A stretch of DNA of 64,000 bases from Phoronis australis (taxonomy: Eukaryota > Phoronida > Phoronidae), in NCBI GenBank assembly GCA_002633005.1, contig NMRA01000042.1:1012230-1076229 (forward strand). Reading direction: 5' to 3'. Numbering within the stretch: the stretch's first letter is position 1; the number at the start of each line of letters is the position of its first letter. A model generated the notes under the pieces. The model saw only the letters and a list, made by a program, of their open reading frames with translations. It made no database searches and was not told where the DNA came from. Below are positions 61,970-64,000 of the stretch, piece by piece. The position numbers and the translations under genes were made by a program.

Positions 61970-63696
61970 TGTGCCCACATATTTATATGGTGACGCTTTA
62001 TGCCGCAATCTCCGTTCCTCCGGGCGGCGTCCTTCCGGCGTCCGGCGTCCGCTGCTCTAACTCCAAAACCGTATGTTCATGAAAATTTGCACATGTATTC
62101 CTTTCATGGATGGGACTGCATGAGCGAACTTTCGAACAGATCCAACTACCGGTGCGCCCACCAGTGGCAATTTTAGTTTTTTATGCTTACCTCTATATCT
62201 TCAAAGGTCTTTAGCGTATTTCCATAATATTTGGCATGTAGGCATCTGTTAGTGAGATGATGCTATCCTTCCGTTTTCCGATAGATTCGACGTAATTTGC
62301 GCCACCTAGTGGCCATTTTTACTGTTTTCGATTCTGTTCTAAGGCGTCCACCCCTCTATCAACCAAACCGTTCTAAGGATGATTGTGGAAATTGGCATGT
62401 ATGTTCTTACTATGAAAAAGACGGCTGACGATGATTTTCCGACGATATCGACGACTGTGGCGCCTCCTAGTGGCAGCTTTGTTTTTTTGTGCCTATGACT
62501 GTATCTCCTAAACAGTCTGCAGGATCTTTGCTAAAATTAGTAAGTGCATTTATATGATGTTGATAAGGAGGACGACGACTGTCGGACGGATTTGACTACT
62601 GGTGTGCCTCCTGGTAACCTCTGTATCTTCAAAGGTCCTCAACGTAATTTCAAAAAATTTAGCGTACAGGTTTCTGTTAGTGTGGTGACGCTATCTTTCC
62701 GTTTTCAGATGGATTCCAGTGTCCATTTTTACGGTTTTCGAGTCTGTTTTTGGCGTCCAACACTCTTTCAATGAAATCGCTTTCAGGATAGATCTGAAAA
62801 TTGGCATGTATGTTTTTACCATAAAGTGGACGGCTGACGATGATTATCCGATGACTTCAGCTACTGTGGCGCCTCCTAGTGGCAGTGTTGTTTTTTTTGC
62901 GCCCATGGCTGTATCTTTTAAACGGTTTGCAGGATCTTTACTAAATTTATCAACGAGTGTATTTATATGATGTTAACAAAGACCAACGACGACTTTCGGG
63001 CGGATCTGACTACTGATGTGCCTCCTGGTGGCAATTTTAGATTTTACGTTTACCACTGTATCTTCAAGGGTCCACAACGGATTTACGGATTTTCCTAAAA
63101 TTTTGAATACAGGCATCTATTGGTGAGATGACGCTATCCTCCCGTTTTTGGATGGAATTGATTATTTTTCGCCACCTAGTGGCCATTTTTGCTGTTTTCG
63201 AGTCTGTTTTTGGGCGTCTACTCCGCTATCAACCAAATCATTCTAAGGATGGTTTTGAAAATTGGCGTTTATGTTCTCTGTGTGAAGTGGTTGGTTGACG
63301 ATGACGACTTTGACTACTGTGGCGTCTCCAATGATAGTTTTCGTTTTGCGCCCATAGGTGTATCTCCTAAGCCCACTGCTGGATCTTTATTATATTTAGT
63401 AAGTGTATTTATATGAATCTATCAACAGACAATGACGACTTTCAGGCGGATCCAATTAACACTGTGCCCCCTAGTGGCAATTTCATTTTATTCTGTTTTC
63501 CTTTGTTTCTCTGAAGTTCCGTGACAGATTTCTATGAAATTTGGTGAATAGCTTTCTATTAAAGAAGCTATGACATGTTCCCATTTTCGGATGGATTGTA
63601 CGTTTTTGCGCCATCTAATGGCCAAATAAACAACCCTCAAAGCACACCGTTTGCGATGCATTCGTGAGTGCATTTCAACGCTCCGCGTTGCTCTTG
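61970..63696 (+). mobile_element. Array element copy 2: tandem repeat with CTCF-like motifs, Helentron/HINE-like
   Basis: About 1.73 kb inserted in a MITE. It is made mostly of about ten imperfect units of 141-158 bp, each with a core like GCGCCACCTAGTGGCCA. Cores are at about 62152, 62297, 62457, 62601 (worn), 62866, 63018, 63167, 63464 and 63606. The 3' end carries a perfect hairpin, CAACGC-TCC-GCGTTG (63676-63690), six bases before the joint, and has no matching TIR. A near-terminal 3' hairpin plus internal tandem repeats recalls Helitron-like non-autonomous elements (Helentron-associated/HINE type, as in pearl elements of bivalves). The end does not show the classic CTRR, so this class is an inference. 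Confidence 0.7.
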
Positions 63697-64000
63697 TTAG
63701 CCTTGTCATGCAAGTGGCGTAGCAGCAACTATTTCGTTTTTGCAGTAATGTTTAATAGCCGCGTGCTTGAAGCACATATACGTACATGTACATGTATGTA
63801 TACAATAAACACATAGCTGACGATTTAACTGGTGTGTTATTCATACTGCATGAATACAGGACATACATGTAAACGTAAACAAAAGTCAGCGACGGTAGAA
63901 AGATGCACTCCGAAAAGAGCGCAACCACAATTTTCTGGGATTCAAATTTCTTGAACATGAATTTTAAGCACCGGTTTGTCCTACAACGGGCCACAATTAC
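63697..64000 (+). mobile_element. Mutator-like MITE, right part of the split copy (runs off the window)
   Basis: Matches about 56268-56550 of the full copy: GCAAGTGGCGTAGCAGCAAC, GCCGCGTGCTTGA, AATAAACACATA, GATGCACTCCGAAAA. An inserted ACATGT-rich run is at about 63777-63802. It contains the first AATAAA I noticed downstream of the CAPSL stop codon, at about 63803. The right end lies beyond the window. Confidence 0.8.

Overview
The window is nuclear DNA of an invertebrate animal, most likely a marine bilaterian. It has spliced genes with GT/AG introns, RLE-type and APE-type LINEs, a Ty3/gypsy element, Kolobok DNA transposons, tRNA-derived SINE pieces and many minisatellites. I cannot place the phylum from sequence alone. 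There are no operons or bacterial-type genes.

One host gene is clearly recognisable: a calcyphosin-like EF-hand gene (CAPSL) on the + strand. I rebuilt it from five exons (9766-9905, 34352-34526, 50054-50150, 53536-53648, 61099-61200). All splice sites are canonical and all junction phases agree. The exons give a 208-residue protein, the length I recall for vertebrate CAPSL. The gene covers about 51 kb, so nearly everything downstream of 9.8 kb is intron, filled with nested mobile DNA.

Layout. 1-4.7 kb: no gene recognised, with a tRNA-like SINE piece and a GTG-rich repeat. 4.7-6.4 kb: Kolobok copy 1. 6.4-9.7 kb: a Cys-rich transposon-like remnant, then CTG/GCT repeats just upstream of CAPSL. 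Intron 1 (9.9-34.4 kb): a minisatellite, a LINE 3' fragment, a LINE 5' fragment interrupted by a MITE and a perfect foldback, Kolobok copy 2, and two head-to-tail copies of an R2-like LINE. Intron 2 (34.5-50.1 kb): a degenerate Ty3/gypsy element split by a nested THAP-bearing DNA transposon, then an APE LINE. Intron 3 (50.2-53.5 kb): nothing recognised. Intron 4 (53.6-61.1 kb): a TCACGTGA-bearing minisatellite, Mutator-like MITEs and a 3-kb TIR element inserted into a minisatellite unit. 61.2-64 kb: two copies of a tandem-repeat element (about 150-bp units) carrying CTCF-like motifs, one of them inserted in a MITE.

The two most unusual systems are these. (1) The Kolobok pair has 4-bp TTAA target duplications and about 155-bp inverted repeats. 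It carries two convergent genes, a THAP transposase and a small protein with a Cys-rich block resembling the P2X7 cytoplasmic 'ballast' domain. Both copies are internally deleted. (2) The repeat element at 61.3-63.7 kb could spread CTCF-like sites in arrays downstream of CAPSL.
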